A DNA stretch of 64,000 nucleotides, from assembly GCF_963930865.1 (NCBI RefSeq), contig NZ_CAWVOH010000002.1:299835-363834 (forward strand). Reading direction: 5' to 3'. Both the position numbers and the translations under genes were made by a program. This document shows, piece after piece, positions 35,749 to 44,182 of this stretch (position 1 is the stretch's first letter; each line of letters opens with the position of its first letter). This DNA is from Eupransor demetentiae (lineage in GTDB: Bacteria > Bacillota > Bacilli > Lactobacillales > Lactobacillaceae). A model generated the notes under the pieces. The model saw only the letters and a program-made list of their open reading frames with translations. It did not search any database and was not told the origin of the DNA.

Positions 35749-36897
35749 ATGGAAGAGATGTTTAGTGGGGAAACGCGTTTTGGCGCGAAGGAATTTTTCT
35801 TTAAGGTGTTGTCAGGATCAGCCTCAGGTATTTTGATTGGGGTTTTGCCGGCCGCTGTGATGAAGTATATTATTCAATTTTCAGGAATGGGGAACACGGA
35901 ATGGGGCGCTAATTTTTCAGCGATTTTGACCCTTTTCACTTCAATGATTCCATTTTTGATTGGTATGGCGGTTGCCATGCAGTTTAAGATGAAGCCCTTG
36001 GATACGGGAGTAGTTGCCATTGCAACGATGGCGGCTTCAAACTCAATCCAGTGGGGCATGGTTGCCAAGGGCACACAACATCCTTTGACGCACGTGGCTT
36101 TAGCAGCGCCAACGCGCTGGTACATGGTATCCGGTGCGGGGGATGTCATCAACGCCATGTTGGTGGCCGGCATTGCCGTTCTCGTGACCTGGCTGATTGC
36201 GCGTTATCTTGATGGTTTTGGCTCAATTGCCATCATCTTAAGCCCCATCCTTGTTGGTGGCGGCGTCGGCTTGTTTGGTAAGGAAATTGCTCCTTACGTT
36301 GGTCGTGTGACGACTTGGATTGGTGATTTGGTTGAAATGGCCACGAAGTTGGCCCCTGTGCCAATGGCCATCTTGATTGCCATGATTTTTGCCATTATCA
36401 TCATTACACCGGTTTCAACGGTTGGTATCGCCCTTGCGGTCGGTTTGCACGGGATTGCTTCTGGTGCCGCAGCCATGGGTGTTGTGGCCACGACCGTTGT
36501 CCTAGTTATTAACTCATGGCAGGTCAACCGGAAGGGAACGACCCTTGCCATCTTCTTGGGTGCCATGAAGGGGATGATGCCTTCCGTCTTTGCTAAACCG
36601 GTTACTATGCTACCCTTCGTTTTTGCCGCTGCCTTGTCAGGTATTCCGGTTGCCTTGATGAACATCCAGGGAACGCCAATTACCGCTGGTTTTGGTTACA
36701 TTGGAATGGTGTCACCCATCCAGTCCATGCTAAAGGATTCAACGATTCCTTCCACGGTGATGAACCACTTCATTAATCCTCTTTCGGCTTTGATTGCCTG
36801 GTTTATCGTGCCAATCATTGCTGGAATTTTGGCTCAGTTTATCTTTGCTAAGCTCTTAAAACTATATTCTGCTGAAGACTTTAAGCAGGAACTCTAA
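35749..36897 (+). CDS. EIIC_2-family (PTS EIIC-like) membrane permease, copy 1
   Basis: A 382-aa polytopic membrane protein of the PTS_EIIC_2 family, with about ten hydrophobic segments and conserved GVLPAAVMKYII, ITPVSTVGIALAVGLHG and NIQGTPITAGFGYIG. This family is annotated as PTS-like but members stand alone without IIA or IIB domains, and no PTS partner is encoded nearby. Substrate and energy coupling are unknown. It follows ldhD and has its own terminator. A close paralogue lies directly downstream. Confidence 0.75.
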   Translation: MEEMFSGETRFGAKEFFFKVLSGSASGILIGVLPAAVMKYIIQFSGMGNTEWGANFSAILTLFTSMIPFLIGMAVAMQFKMKPLDTGVVAIATMAASNSIQWGMVAKGTQHPLTHVALAAPTRWYMVSGAGDVINAMLVAGIAVLVTWLIARYLDGFGSIAIILSPILVGGGVGLFGKEIAPYVGRVTTWIGDLVEMATKLAPVPMAILIAMIFAIIIITPVSTVGIALAVGLHGIASGAAAMGVVATTVVLVINSWQVNRKGTTLAIFLGAMKGMMPSVFAKPVTMLPFVFAAALSGIPVALMNIQGTPITAGFGYIGMVSPIQSMLKDSTIPSTVMNHFINPLSALIAWFIVPIIAGILAQFIFAKLLKLYSAEDFKQEL

Positions 36898-36901
36898 GCT
36901 T

Positions 36902-36927
36902 AAAAATACCCGCAAGGGTATTTTTTA
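36902..36927 (+). terminator. Terminator after EIIC_2 copy 1
   Basis: AAAAATACCC and GGGTATTTTT around GCAA. Confidence 0.9.
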
Positions 36928-36932
36928 TTTGG

Positions 36933-36947
36933 ATTGGTTCGACCAAT
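36933..36947 (+). promoter_or_regulatory. Palindromic operator candidate before EIIC_2 copy 2
   Basis: ATTGGT and ACCAAT flank TCG, a perfect six-base inverted repeat. An extended -10 TGGTAAAAT follows at 36956-36964, so the palindrome covers the -35 region. A second hairpin (GCGGAAT with ATTCCGC) lies in the leader at about 36990-37009. Confidence 0.45.
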
Positions 36948-37039
36948 TTCAAGCATGGTAAAATATTATAACGACTTTTTCAAAATCTTGCGGAATTGAC
37001 TTATTCCGCCATAAATAAAAGAAGGGAGTTGACCACGAC

Positions 37040-38191
37040 ATGCAAAATGCCACTTTTTCAGGCCAAACAAAGATCCCTCTAGGCGAATTTTTTTACAAAT
37101 TACTGAATGGGTCGGCGCAGGGAATCCTGATTGGGGTGCTGCCCGCTGCCGTTATGAAGTACATCATTCACTTTTCCGGCATCGAAAATACTGTTATTGG
37201 GGCGGACTTCAGTTCGATTCTGACCTTTTTCACGTCCTTGACCCCTTTTTTGATTGGGATGTCAGTTGCCCTGCAGTTTAAAATGAAGAATCTCGACATT
37301 GGTGTCGTCGGGATTGCCACCATGGTATCGTCGAGTGCCGTGCGTTGGCGTATTCTTGAACCAGGTGGAAATCATCCGCTAACGGATGAAAAATTGACGG
37401 AACCGACACGGATTTTTATGACCGATGGTAGTGGCGATATTATTAATGCCATTTTGGTTGCTGGGATTGCCGTTGCCGTTATCTGGTTAGTTGCCCGGTA
37501 CTTGAACGGCTTTGGATCGGTTGCTATTATTCTCAGCCCAATTTTGATTGGTGGTGGCGTGGGCCTTCTGGGCGAAATCATGGCCCCTTGGGTAGCCATG
37601 TTGACGACTGCCACGGGTAAGGGGGTTGAGTGGTTAACGAACTTGGCACCTTTGCCCATGGCCATTTTGATTGCCATGGCTTTTGCCATCATTATCATTA
37701 CGCCGATTTCAACGGTTGGAATTGGGCTGGCCATTGGTCTGCACGGTCTTGCGGCTGGGGCAGCCGGAATGGGTGTTGTCGCGACGACCATCGTGCTTCT
37801 AATCAACTCATGGCGTGTTAATAACAAGGGGACGACCATTGCGATTGGCTTGGGCGCCATGAACTTGATGATGCCAGCCGTCTTCAAAAAGCCCATTACC
37901 ATGGTCGCTAGTCTCTTTACCGCGGCGCTCGCCGCTCTGCCGGTTGTCTTTTTCAATATCCAGGGAACGCCTACGTCGGCAGGTTTTGGTTACATCGGAC
38001 TCGTTTCGCCAATTCAATCAGTCACTTCCGATTCTGCGGCAGGATCCGCCTTGATTAGTCACTACATCAGCCCGGCTATTGCGCTTTTGGCCTGGGTTGT
38101 TATCCCGCTCTTGGCTGGCTTTTTAGCCCAGTTTATTTTTTCAAAGCTATTGCAACTCTATACGCCAGAAGATTTTAAACATGAACTCTAA
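37040..38191 (+). CDS. EIIC_2-family (PTS EIIC-like) membrane permease, copy 2
   Basis: A 383-aa paralogue of the preceding gene with the same motif order (GVLPAAVMKYII, ITPISTVGIGLAIGLHG, NIQGTPTSAGFGYIG). The N-terminal region and the loop after the third segment differ most between the copies. It has its own promoter region with a palindrome and a leader hairpin, plus its own terminator, so the two copies are probably regulated separately. No transport substrate can be named. ATG 37040 is preceded by GAAGGGAG at a slightly long distance. Confidence 0.75.
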   Translation: MQNATFSGQTKIPLGEFFYKLLNGSAQGILIGVLPAAVMKYIIHFSGIENTVIGADFSSILTFFTSLTPFLIGMSVALQFKMKNLDIGVVGIATMVSSSAVRWRILEPGGNHPLTDEKLTEPTRIFMTDGSGDIINAILVAGIAVAVIWLVARYLNGFGSVAIILSPILIGGGVGLLGEIMAPWVAMLTTATGKGVEWLTNLAPLPMAILIAMAFAIIIITPISTVGIGLAIGLHGLAAGAAGMGVVATTIVLLINSWRVNNKGTTIAIGLGAMNLMMPAVFKKPITMVASLFTAALAALPVVFFNIQGTPTSAGFGYIGLVSPIQSVTSDSAAGSALISHYISPAIALLAWVVIPLLAGFLAQFIFSKLLQLYTPEDFKHEL

Positions 38192-38201
38192 GAATTATAC
38201 G

Positions 38202-38227
38202 AAGATGCCGGCCCGGCATCTTTTTTT
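38202..38227 (+). terminator. Terminator after EIIC_2 copy 2
   Basis: AAGATGCC pairs with GGCATCTT, followed by seven T. Confidence 0.9.
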
Positions 38228-38269
38228 CTTAGACATTTTTTGAGAAATGGTTTATTTAGGCGCTGAGCA

Positions 38270-38278
38270 TGCTAGAAT
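38270..38278 (+). promoter_or_regulatory. Extended -10 promoter of the amino-acid permease
   Basis: TGCTAGAAT is a TGn-extended -10, with a poor -35. Confidence 0.6.
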
Positions 38279-38304
38279 AATATTAATTTTTGGGAGGCGA
38301 CGAC

Positions 38305-39645
38305 ATGGAAAGAAATCACGAATCAGAATTGAACCGCGGCTTTGGAATTTGGTCATCCTTAGCCCTTGTTGTGGGAACTATTATCGGTTCCGGGCTCTTT
38401 TTCAAGCAGGGCTCTGTTTTGGCCACTGCTGGTAATACTACGGTTGCGCTTTGGGCCTGGATTGCCGGTGGAATTTTGACTTTGACATCTGGTATGAGTG
38501 TTGCTGAAGTGGGTTCACAGATGCCTAAAACGGGCGGAATCTACTATTATATTGAGAAATTATATGGCCGAACGGCCGGCTATTTAGCGGGTTGGATGCA
38601 GGTCATTTTTTATGGTCCGGCCATGATGGGGGCGATTTCAGCCTACTTCGGCGTTTTATTTGTTTCCCTCTTCGGTTTGCCGGCCAGCACTTCAATTTGG
38701 TACGGAATTGCAGCGCTGCTCTGCGTGACTGTGATTAATTCCATTCCAAACCATTTTTCAGCAGGTTTTCAAGTCATTACCACCACGATTAAGTTGTTGC
38801 CGATTGCGGCCTTGATTATCTTTGGCCTCTTCTTCGGCCACCACGATGCGCTGGGACAGTCAGTTACAGTGATGGCCAAGGGCGTCAGTGCCGGCGGCGG
38901 ATTCGGCGTTGCGGTTCTGTCAACCCTCTTCGCCTACGATGGTTGGGTGACTTTGGCCAATATTTCGGGTGAAATTAAGAACCCACAAAAGACCTTGCCC
39001 CGCGCGATTGTCTTCGGTATTTTGATTGTCATTGTGGCCTATGTCGGCGTTTCTTACGGGGCTTATCGTAGTTTGGATGCCAATCAGATTGTCGACTTGG
39101 GTGAAAACACAACCTTAACCATGGCCACCAATGCCTTTGGCTACTGGGGCGGTCGCTTGCTTAGTGTTGCCATTTTGATTTCGATACTTGGTACCTTGAA
39201 CGGTAAGGTCGTTTCCTTCCCCCGCGTACTCTTTGCCATGGCGGAAAACGGTGATTTTCCCTTTGCTAACACATTTAGCAAGCTTAGCAAGCGTTCTAAG
39301 ACGCCTAATGCTGCCATTTGGTTGATGGTTGCCATCGGCATTTTGATGATGTTCTTTACCAATCCGGATGAATTGACCAACTACGCCGTCTTTATCACTT
39401 TCCTCTTTTACATGTTGGTACTTTTCGGTACCTTCATCATGCGCCGTCGTGATCCAGAAGGAAGTAATCGTACATTTTCAATGCCTTTGTATCCTTGGAT
39501 ACCGATTATCGCCATTTTGGGTTCCCTTTACGTCGAAATTTCTGAAGTTTTGAACGACTTCAAGGGCGTTGTGATTTCACTTTTCATCGTCTTGCTAGGT
39601 TATCCAGTTCTTAAGTATTTACAATGGTCACGGCATAAAAAGTAA
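38305..39645 (+). CDS. APC-superfamily amino-acid permease, LAT/SteT-like
   Basis: A 446-aa transporter with about 12 helices. The first helix has VVGTIIGSGLFF, the unwound substrate-binding motif of the APC superfamily, followed by PKTGGIYYYIEKLYG and FAYDGW, which place it near the L-amino-acid exchangers such as SteT. ATG 38305 follows GGGAGG by seven bases; the TTG at 38290 is poorer. It is a single-gene unit. The substrate is not predictable beyond a neutral amino acid or Ser/Thr exchange. Confidence 0.85.
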   Translation: MERNHESELNRGFGIWSSLALVVGTIIGSGLFFKQGSVLATAGNTTVALWAWIAGGILTLTSGMSVAEVGSQMPKTGGIYYYIEKLYGRTAGYLAGWMQVIFYGPAMMGAISAYFGVLFVSLFGLPASTSIWYGIAALLCVTVINSIPNHFSAGFQVITTTIKLLPIAALIIFGLFFGHHDALGQSVTVMAKGVSAGGGFGVAVLSTLFAYDGWVTLANISGEIKNPQKTLPRAIVFGILIVIVAYVGVSYGAYRSLDANQIVDLGENTTLTMATNAFGYWGGRLLSVAILISILGTLNGKVVSFPRVLFAMAENGDFPFANTFSKLSKRSKTPNAAIWLMVAIGILMMFFTNPDELTNYAVFITFLFYMLVLFGTFIMRRRDPEGSNRTFSMPLYPWIPIIAILGSLYVEISEVLNDFKGVVISLFIVLLGYPVLKYLQWSRHKK

Positions 39646-39711
39646 TTCGAGCGTCAAAATACCTCTATTTATAGATACATTTGTATAAATAAAGTATATT
39701 AAGAAATTTAA

Positions 39712-39749
39712 TGTAATACTTCTGTAACGTCATGTAACATTGCTGTAAT
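39712..39749 (+). promoter_or_regulatory. Two tandem WalR-like boxes
   Basis: Four half-sites lie in phase: TGTAAT 39712-39717, TGTAAC 39723-39728, TGTAAC 39733-39738 and TGTAAT 39744-39749. Within each pair the gap is five bases, exactly the WalR consensus TGTWAH-N5-TGTWAH; the pairs are four bases apart. They sit just before a wall-hydrolase gene. Confidence 0.7.
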
Positions 39750-39763
39750 AAAAACAAGGCAGA

Positions 39764-40342
39764 ATGATAGCCATGATGTTAAATAAAGTGTTACTTACAA
39801 GCGCAGCAATTGCCGGTTTGGCATTGACCACTGCAACTCAACAATTAAATAACAACAAATCAAAGGTTTCAGCAGATAAGACTGCTAAGGTTTCAACGGC
39901 CGCTGCCGTTAATACTAAGGACGTTAACTCAGCTGTTTCATCAATGAACTCTGTGAAGTCATTGCAGCTCTCCGCTACAAATGCAGACTCAGATGCTACT
40001 GTTCAAAACTTGAGCAACGATCAATCATCATCTTCAAACGATGATTCACAAGCATCTTCAAGCTCAGCACAGGTTCAACCCGTTTCAACTCAGACGACAA
40101 CAGCTTCTGGTGATATCCAATGGTTGATCTCTCGTGAGTCTGGCGGAAACGTCAACGCACGTAACGGTTCTATGTACGGTCTTGGACAATTGTCAGAAGC
40201 AGCATACGCTACATACGCACCAGGTCAGAACTATGAAGGTAACTACGATGTTCAATTGCAAGCTATGCAAGGCTACATCGCTGACCGTTATGGTTCAGTA
40301 TCAAACGCCATCGCTCATTTCCAGAGCAACGGTTGGTACTAA
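39764..40342 (+). CDS. Secreted Apf-like cell-wall protein
   Basis: A secreted 192-aa protein resembling aggregation-promoting factor (Apf). Its signal peptide covers about residues 1-30. A long Ser/Thr/Asn-rich low-complexity linker (about 30-115) leads to a C-terminal lysozyme/transglycosylase-like domain (WLISRESGGNVNARN, MYGLGQL, ending HFQSNGWY). Apf-type proteins affect cell shape and division. In-frame ATGs at 39764, 39773 and 39776 are all possible; CAAGG at 39755-39759 fits the first best. Two WalR-like boxes upstream suggest control by the wall-stress regulator. Confidence 0.85.
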   Translation: MIAMMLNKVLLTSAAIAGLALTTATQQLNNNKSKVSADKTAKVSTAAAVNTKDVNSAVSSMNSVKSLQLSATNADSDATVQNLSNDQSSSSNDDSQASSSSAQVQPVSTQTTTASGDIQWLISRESGGNVNARNGSMYGLGQLSEAAYATYAPGQNYEGNYDVQLQAMQGYIADRYGSVSNAIAHFQSNGWY

Positions 40343-40345
40343 AAT

Positions 40346-40369
40346 AAAAAGCCCGCTAGGGCTTTTTTT
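40346..40369 (+). terminator. Terminator after the Apf-like gene
   Basis: AAAAAGCCC and GGGCTTTTT around GCTA. Confidence 0.9.
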
Positions 40370-40397
40370 GTGCCTAAAATTAAGACCGGCTTTCGTG

Positions 40398-40403
40398 TAT
40401 AAT
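40398..40403 (+). promoter_or_regulatory. -10 element of the yqeG cluster
   Basis: TATAAT lies 30 bases before ATG 40434; the -35 is weak. Confidence 0.6.
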
Positions 40404-40433
40404 GGTAGTAAAGAAAAACTAGGAAAAGATGCT

Positions 40434-40982
40434 ATGCCCCTTAAATTTTTAACCCCAACCTACATGGTTGAATCTATCTTTGACCTTTCCGTTGAGGAAC
40501 TTAAGAGTCATGGAATTACGACGGTTTTGACCGATTTGGATAACACGCTTTTGGCCTGGAATAATCCCGAAGGGACCGCAGAGATGCACCAGTGGTTACA
40601 GGATTTGAGGGCTGGCGGAATTGAGCTGGTCGTGGTTTCCAACAACACCAACAAGCGGGTGGCTAAGGCTTTGGAGTCCCTACACATTGATTTCGTTGCT
40701 TGGTCGCTTAAGCCTTTACCACGTGGGATTTTGCACGTGCTCCACAAGCAACACCTTAAGCGCGAAGAAGTCATCATGGTTGGCGATCAGATGTTAACGG
40801 ATGTTTGGGCAGCTCACCTGGCCGGTGTTCGTTCCGTCCTCGTCAAGCGTTTGATTGAATCCGACATGTGGCAAACTTGGTTGAATCGCAGCATCGAAAA
40901 CCAAGCTAAGAAGATTATTTTTAAAGCCAACCCGAATATGAAGTGGGAGACACATTTAATTGACCAACGAAGTTTCAAATGA
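40434..40982 (+). CDS. yqeG: HAD-family phosphatase YqeG
   Basis: A 182-aa HAD hydrolase of subfamily IIIA. The nucleophile motif TDLDNTL has Asp34 and Asp36, motif II is VSNNTN and motif IV is VGDQMLTD. The related mitochondrial enzyme dephosphorylates phosphatidylglycerophosphate, but the bacterial role of YqeG is not settled. ATG 40434 follows TAGGAAAAG. It overlaps yqeH by 23 bases and heads the conserved yqe operon. Confidence 0.92.
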   Translation: MPLKFLTPTYMVESIFDLSVEELKSHGITTVLTDLDNTLLAWNNPEGTAEMHQWLQDLRAGGIELVVVSNNTNKRVAKALESLHIDFVAWSLKPLPRGILHVLHKQHLKREEVIMVGDQMLTDVWAAHLAGVRSVLVKRLIESDMWQTWLNRSIENQAKKIIFKANPNMKWETHLIDQRSFK

Positions 40983-42099
40983 AGAAGTACAAGCTGAACT
41001 AGAAGCCGGACTGAACTGTATCGGCTGTGGCGCTCGTTTGCAGGATCAAGACGATCAAGCAGCGGGCTATTTGCCGCTGTCAGCACTTAAAAAACTAATT
41101 AACACTGACAACCTATTGTGCCAGCGCTGTTTTCGTTTGCGCCACTACAATGAAATCCAGCCGGTGGAATTGACGGATGATGACTTCGTTAAGTTGTTGA
41201 GTCAGATTTCTGAGAGCAAAGCCCTAGTGGTTTATGTGATTGATGTCTTTGATTTCTCGGGATCATTGATTAATGGCTTGCCACGTTTTGTAGGATCGAA
41301 CAATCCTATTTTGGTAGTCGGAAACAAGGTTGATTTGCTGCCTAAGCTCTTGAACAAACGGCATTTGCACGACTGGCTCGCTCGTCAGTTAAAGGAAAAT
41401 GGCTTGCATCCGGAAGAGATTTTACTAACTTCGGCTGCCCACCCCCAGAACTTGGATGATATTTTGGCGGCCATTGACGAGCACCGTCATGGGCAGGACG
41501 TCTACATTGTTGGTACGACTAATGTCGGCAAGTCGACCTTGATTAATCAGATCATTAAGTCCCGGACTGGCATCCAGGAGTTGATTACCACCTCTCGTTT
41601 TCCAGGAACAACTTTGGATCGTATCGAGATTCCACTCGAAGATGGCCAAAATTTGATTGATACGCCCGGTATCATCAAAAAGGACCAAATGGCCCATGTA
41701 TTGAGCAGTGCCGATTTGAAGTATGCGCTGCCTAAGAACGAGATTAAGCCGCGGACTTACCAATTGAATGCGGAGCAAACGATTTTTATCGGGGCTTTGG
41801 CCCGCTTTGATTTCCAAATTGGTGATCGCAGTGCCGTGACGGCATATTTTGAGAATAATTTGATGCTACACCGTACAAAGATGGGTGGGGCTGATGAATT
41901 TTATACGAAGCATGCTGGTGAATTACTGAAGCCGGTTCCTGAAAAGGTGACCCGTTTGGTAAGGCATGAATTCAAAACAACAAAAAAGAGTGATCTGGTT
42001 TTCGCTGGTTTGGGCTGGATTAGCCTACCTGCTGGAATTCAAGTCGCTGGTTGGGCGCCCGAAGGGGTGGCCGTTACCATCAGAGAGGCAATGATTTAA
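40960..42099 (+). CDS. yqeH: Ribosome-biogenesis GTPase YqeH
   Basis: A circularly permuted GTPase needed for 30S subunit assembly. The N-terminal zinc finger has CIGC and CQRC pairs. The G motifs appear in permuted order: NKVD (G4), then the P-loop GTTNVGKST, then DTPG. The 379-aa length is typical. Translation starts at TTG 40960 with GGGAG upstream inside yqeG. Its stop overlaps the next start as TAATG. Confidence 0.95.
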   Translation: MTNEVSNEEVQAELEAGLNCIGCGARLQDQDDQAAGYLPLSALKKLINTDNLLCQRCFRLRHYNEIQPVELTDDDFVKLLSQISESKALVVYVIDVFDFSGSLINGLPRFVGSNNPILVVGNKVDLLPKLLNKRHLHDWLARQLKENGLHPEEILLTSAAHPQNLDDILAAIDEHRHGQDVYIVGTTNVGKSTLINQIIKSRTGIQELITTSRFPGTTLDRIEIPLEDGQNLIDTPGIIKKDQMAHVLSSADLKYALPKNEIKPRTYQLNAEQTIFIGALARFDFQIGDRSAVTAYFENNLMLHRTKMGGADEFYTKHAGELLKPVPEKVTRLVRHEFKTTKKSDLVFAGLGWISLPAGIQVAGWAPEGVAVTIREAMI

Positions 42100-42413
42100 T
42101 GCAAAATTTAACAGGTAAACAAAAGCGTTTCTTACGTTCAAACGCGCAGACGATGTCACCCATTTTTTCCGTCGGGAAGAACGGCTTGACCCAGACTTGG
42201 GTTGACGAGGTGGCCGCTGCCATTGCTAAGCGCGAATTGATGAAGGTCAATTTGCAGCAAAGCGCCGAAGAAAGTACCAAGGATTTGGCGGACTTCATTC
42301 AAAGCCATTCCGAAATGACGGTTGTGCAAACCATTGGTCGTACGGTGGTTCTTTACCAACCGGCTAAGGAAGAAAAGTACGCTAAGATTTCACCACTCGT
42401 TGTAAAGCTTTGA
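42099..42413 (+). CDS. yhbY: Ribosome-associated RNA-binding protein YhbY (YqeI)
   Basis: A 104-aa single CRM-domain protein that binds pre-50S particles. The GxxG-like RNA loop is in SVGKNGLT and the C-terminus has IGRTVVLYQ, as in the family. It shares one base with the yqeH stop. In related genomes nadD follows here, but in this window yqeK comes next after only 15 bases. Confidence 0.95.
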   Translation: MQNLTGKQKRFLRSNAQTMSPIFSVGKNGLTQTWVDEVAAAIAKRELMKVNLQQSAEESTKDLADFIQSHSEMTVVQTIGRTVVLYQPAKEEKYAKISPLVVKL

Positions 42414-42428
42414 TTTTAGGAGGCTGAC

Positions 42429-43004
42429 ATGGCTTACTATAAGGGGACATTGGAAGAGTTGAAGCACAAGGTTGCGCAACAGCTATCGGAGCACCGCTAC
42501 CAGCACTGTTTGCGGGTTGCTGCTTATGCCAAGAAGTTGGCTGAGCAAAACGGTGTTGATCCAGAAAAAGCTGAAGTTGCCGGTCTGGTGCACGACTATG
42601 CCAAGGAACGTTCCAACGAAGATTTCATCAAGACCATCAAGGAAGACAAGCTTGACCCAGAACTTTTGAATTGGGGCAATGCCGTCTGGCACGGTGTGGT
42701 TGGTGCCGAAATGATCCGTAAGGAACTTGGAATTACCGACCCCGAAATTTTGGATGCGGTTCGCCAACACACCACGGGGGCTGGAGCCAACATGTCGACT
42801 TTGGCCAAGATTGTCTTTATGGCGGACTACCTTGAAACAGGACGTGATTTCCCTGGCGTAGAAAAAGCCCGTGAAATCACAGACCGTGACCTCGATGATG
42901 GGGTTCGTTATCAGATTCAGCACACCATGAACTATTTGACCAGCAAGGGTGCGCCAATTTATCCCAAGTCATTGGATACTTACAACTACTGGATGACACA
43001 TTAA
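42429..43004 (+). CDS. yqeK: HD-domain Ap4A hydrolase YqeK
   Basis: A 191-aa HD-domain phosphohydrolase. The metal ligands are in HRYQHCLRV, LVHDYAKE (the HD pair), WHGVVGAE and RQHTTG. YqeK of Gram-positives symmetrically cleaves diadenosine tetraphosphate to two ADP. ATG follows AGGAGG. It is usually next to or fused with nadD, which is missing here. Confidence 0.92.
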   Translation: MAYYKGTLEELKHKVAQQLSEHRYQHCLRVAAYAKKLAEQNGVDPEKAEVAGLVHDYAKERSNEDFIKTIKEDKLDPELLNWGNAVWHGVVGAEMIRKELGITDPEILDAVRQHTTGAGANMSTLAKIVFMADYLETGRDFPGVEKAREITDRDLDDGVRYQIQHTMNYLTSKGAPIYPKSLDTYNYWMTH

Positions 43005-43017
43005 TTAAAGGATTTTT

Positions 43018-43386
43018 ATGACAACATTATCTGCAAAAGAAGAATTAGAAATTGCCGTTAAGGCGATTGATGGTAAGAAGGCCAACCACGTGGTCGCTTT
43101 GGACATGGAACCAGTGTCTTTGATGGCCGATTACTTTGTGATTGCTGACGCTGCGTCTAACCGTCAGGTCCAAGCGGTCGTCAACGAAGTCAAAGATAAG
43201 ATTGAAGAAGCTGGTGGCCAGGTCCGCTACATGGAAGGCTATCAGCAGGCCCAGTGGGTTGTTTTGGACCTTGGGGATGTTATCGTACACATTTTTGATA
43301 CGGAACACCGTGACTTTTACCATTTGGAAAAGCTTTGGTATGATGCACCCGAAGTTGATATTAGCGACCTATTAGAAGAAGATTGA
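43018..43386 (+). CDS. rsfS: Ribosomal silencing factor RsfS
   Basis: A 122-aa factor that binds ribosomal protein L14 and blocks subunit joining when nutrients run low. The family core VALDMEPVSLMADYFVIA and the C-terminal DVIVHIFD are both visible. It starts 13 bases after yqeK and is followed by a strong terminator. Confidence 0.95.
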   Translation: MTTLSAKEELEIAVKAIDGKKANHVVALDMEPVSLMADYFVIADAASNRQVQAVVNEVKDKIEEAGGQVRYMEGYQQAQWVVLDLGDVIVHIFDTEHRDFYHLEKLWYDAPEVDISDLLEED

Positions 43387-43388
43387 GG

Positions 43389-43416
43389 GGCCGAAGCTTA
43401 AGGCTTCGGCTTTTTT
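43389..43416 (+). terminator. Terminator after rsfS
   Basis: GCCGAAGC pairs with GCTTCGGC, followed by six T. The T run ends seven bases before the next ATG. Confidence 0.92.
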
Positions 43417-43423
43417 ACATAAA

Positions 43424-44179
43424 ATGACTGAACCCATCAATGATGATTACACAACCTTTGCTGCGCAATACGATGCGCTTTTTGACCCAGAACTATATCA
43501 GGACTGGGCAGCCTACGTTGAAAGGCTGAGCCAACCCAGCAAGATGTTAGATTTGGCTGGTGGCGCAGGCCGCCTTGCCGTTTTACTTGCGCAGCAGGGC
43601 TACCAAGTCGACCTTTTGGACCTCTCGCCGGATATGTTGGCACTGGCACAAAAGCATGCCCAGGCTGCTGATGTTGATTTGCGGCTACTGGAAGGCGATA
43701 TGCGCGACTTTTCCGATTGGACGGAACGTTATCCGCTAATCGTTTCCTTTGCGGATAGCTTGAATTATTTACCCAGCAAGCCGGATTTGATGGCTGCTTT
43801 GGAGCAAGTCTATGAGCACCTGGAAGAGGGTGGGCGTTTCCTCTTTGACGTTATTACCCCTTACCAGGTAGAGGTTGGCTACGATAATTACTACTACAAC
43901 AACGATGATGATCCGGAAAACATTTTCATGTGGACCTCTTTTCCTGGGGAAAACAAGAACAGTGTCGATCATGATTTGAAGTTCTTTGTCTATGATGAAG
44001 AGCTTGATGCTTTTAAACTGTTACGCGAAGTTCATCACGAACAAACATATACTTTGAAGGATTACTTGAAGTGCTTGAAGAAGGTTGGTTTCAAGGACGT
44101 TAAAGTCAGTGCTGATTTTGGCCGAGCGGCAGCCGATGACGAAGCCGACCGTTGGTTTTTTGAAGCTAGAAAGGGTTAA
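43424..44179 (+). CDS. yqeM: Class I SAM-dependent methyltransferase YqeM
   Basis: A 251-aa methyltransferase with the SAM motif MLDLAGGAGRLA (about residues 38-49), followed by VDLLDLSPDML. The substrate is unknown; it accompanies rsfS and yqeK in many Firmicutes. The ATG is directly behind the rsfS terminator and I see no ribosome site or promoter between them, so expression probably relies on read-through. tmcAL begins three bases later. Confidence 0.85.
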   Translation: MTEPINDDYTTFAAQYDALFDPELYQDWAAYVERLSQPSKMLDLAGGAGRLAVLLAQQGYQVDLLDLSPDMLALAQKHAQAADVDLRLLEGDMRDFSDWTERYPLIVSFADSLNYLPSKPDLMAALEQVYEHLEEGGRFLFDVITPYQVEVGYDNYYYNNDDDPENIFMWTSFPGENKNSVDHDLKFFVYDEELDAFKLLREVHHEQTYTLKDYLKCLKKVGFKDVKVSADFGRAAADDEADRWFFEARKG

Positions 44180-44182
44180 ACA

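Noticed and set aside
39671..39700. AT-rich inverted repeat upstream of the Apf-like gene
   Set aside because: Arms are short and A/T only, and it could arise by chance; not called as an operator.
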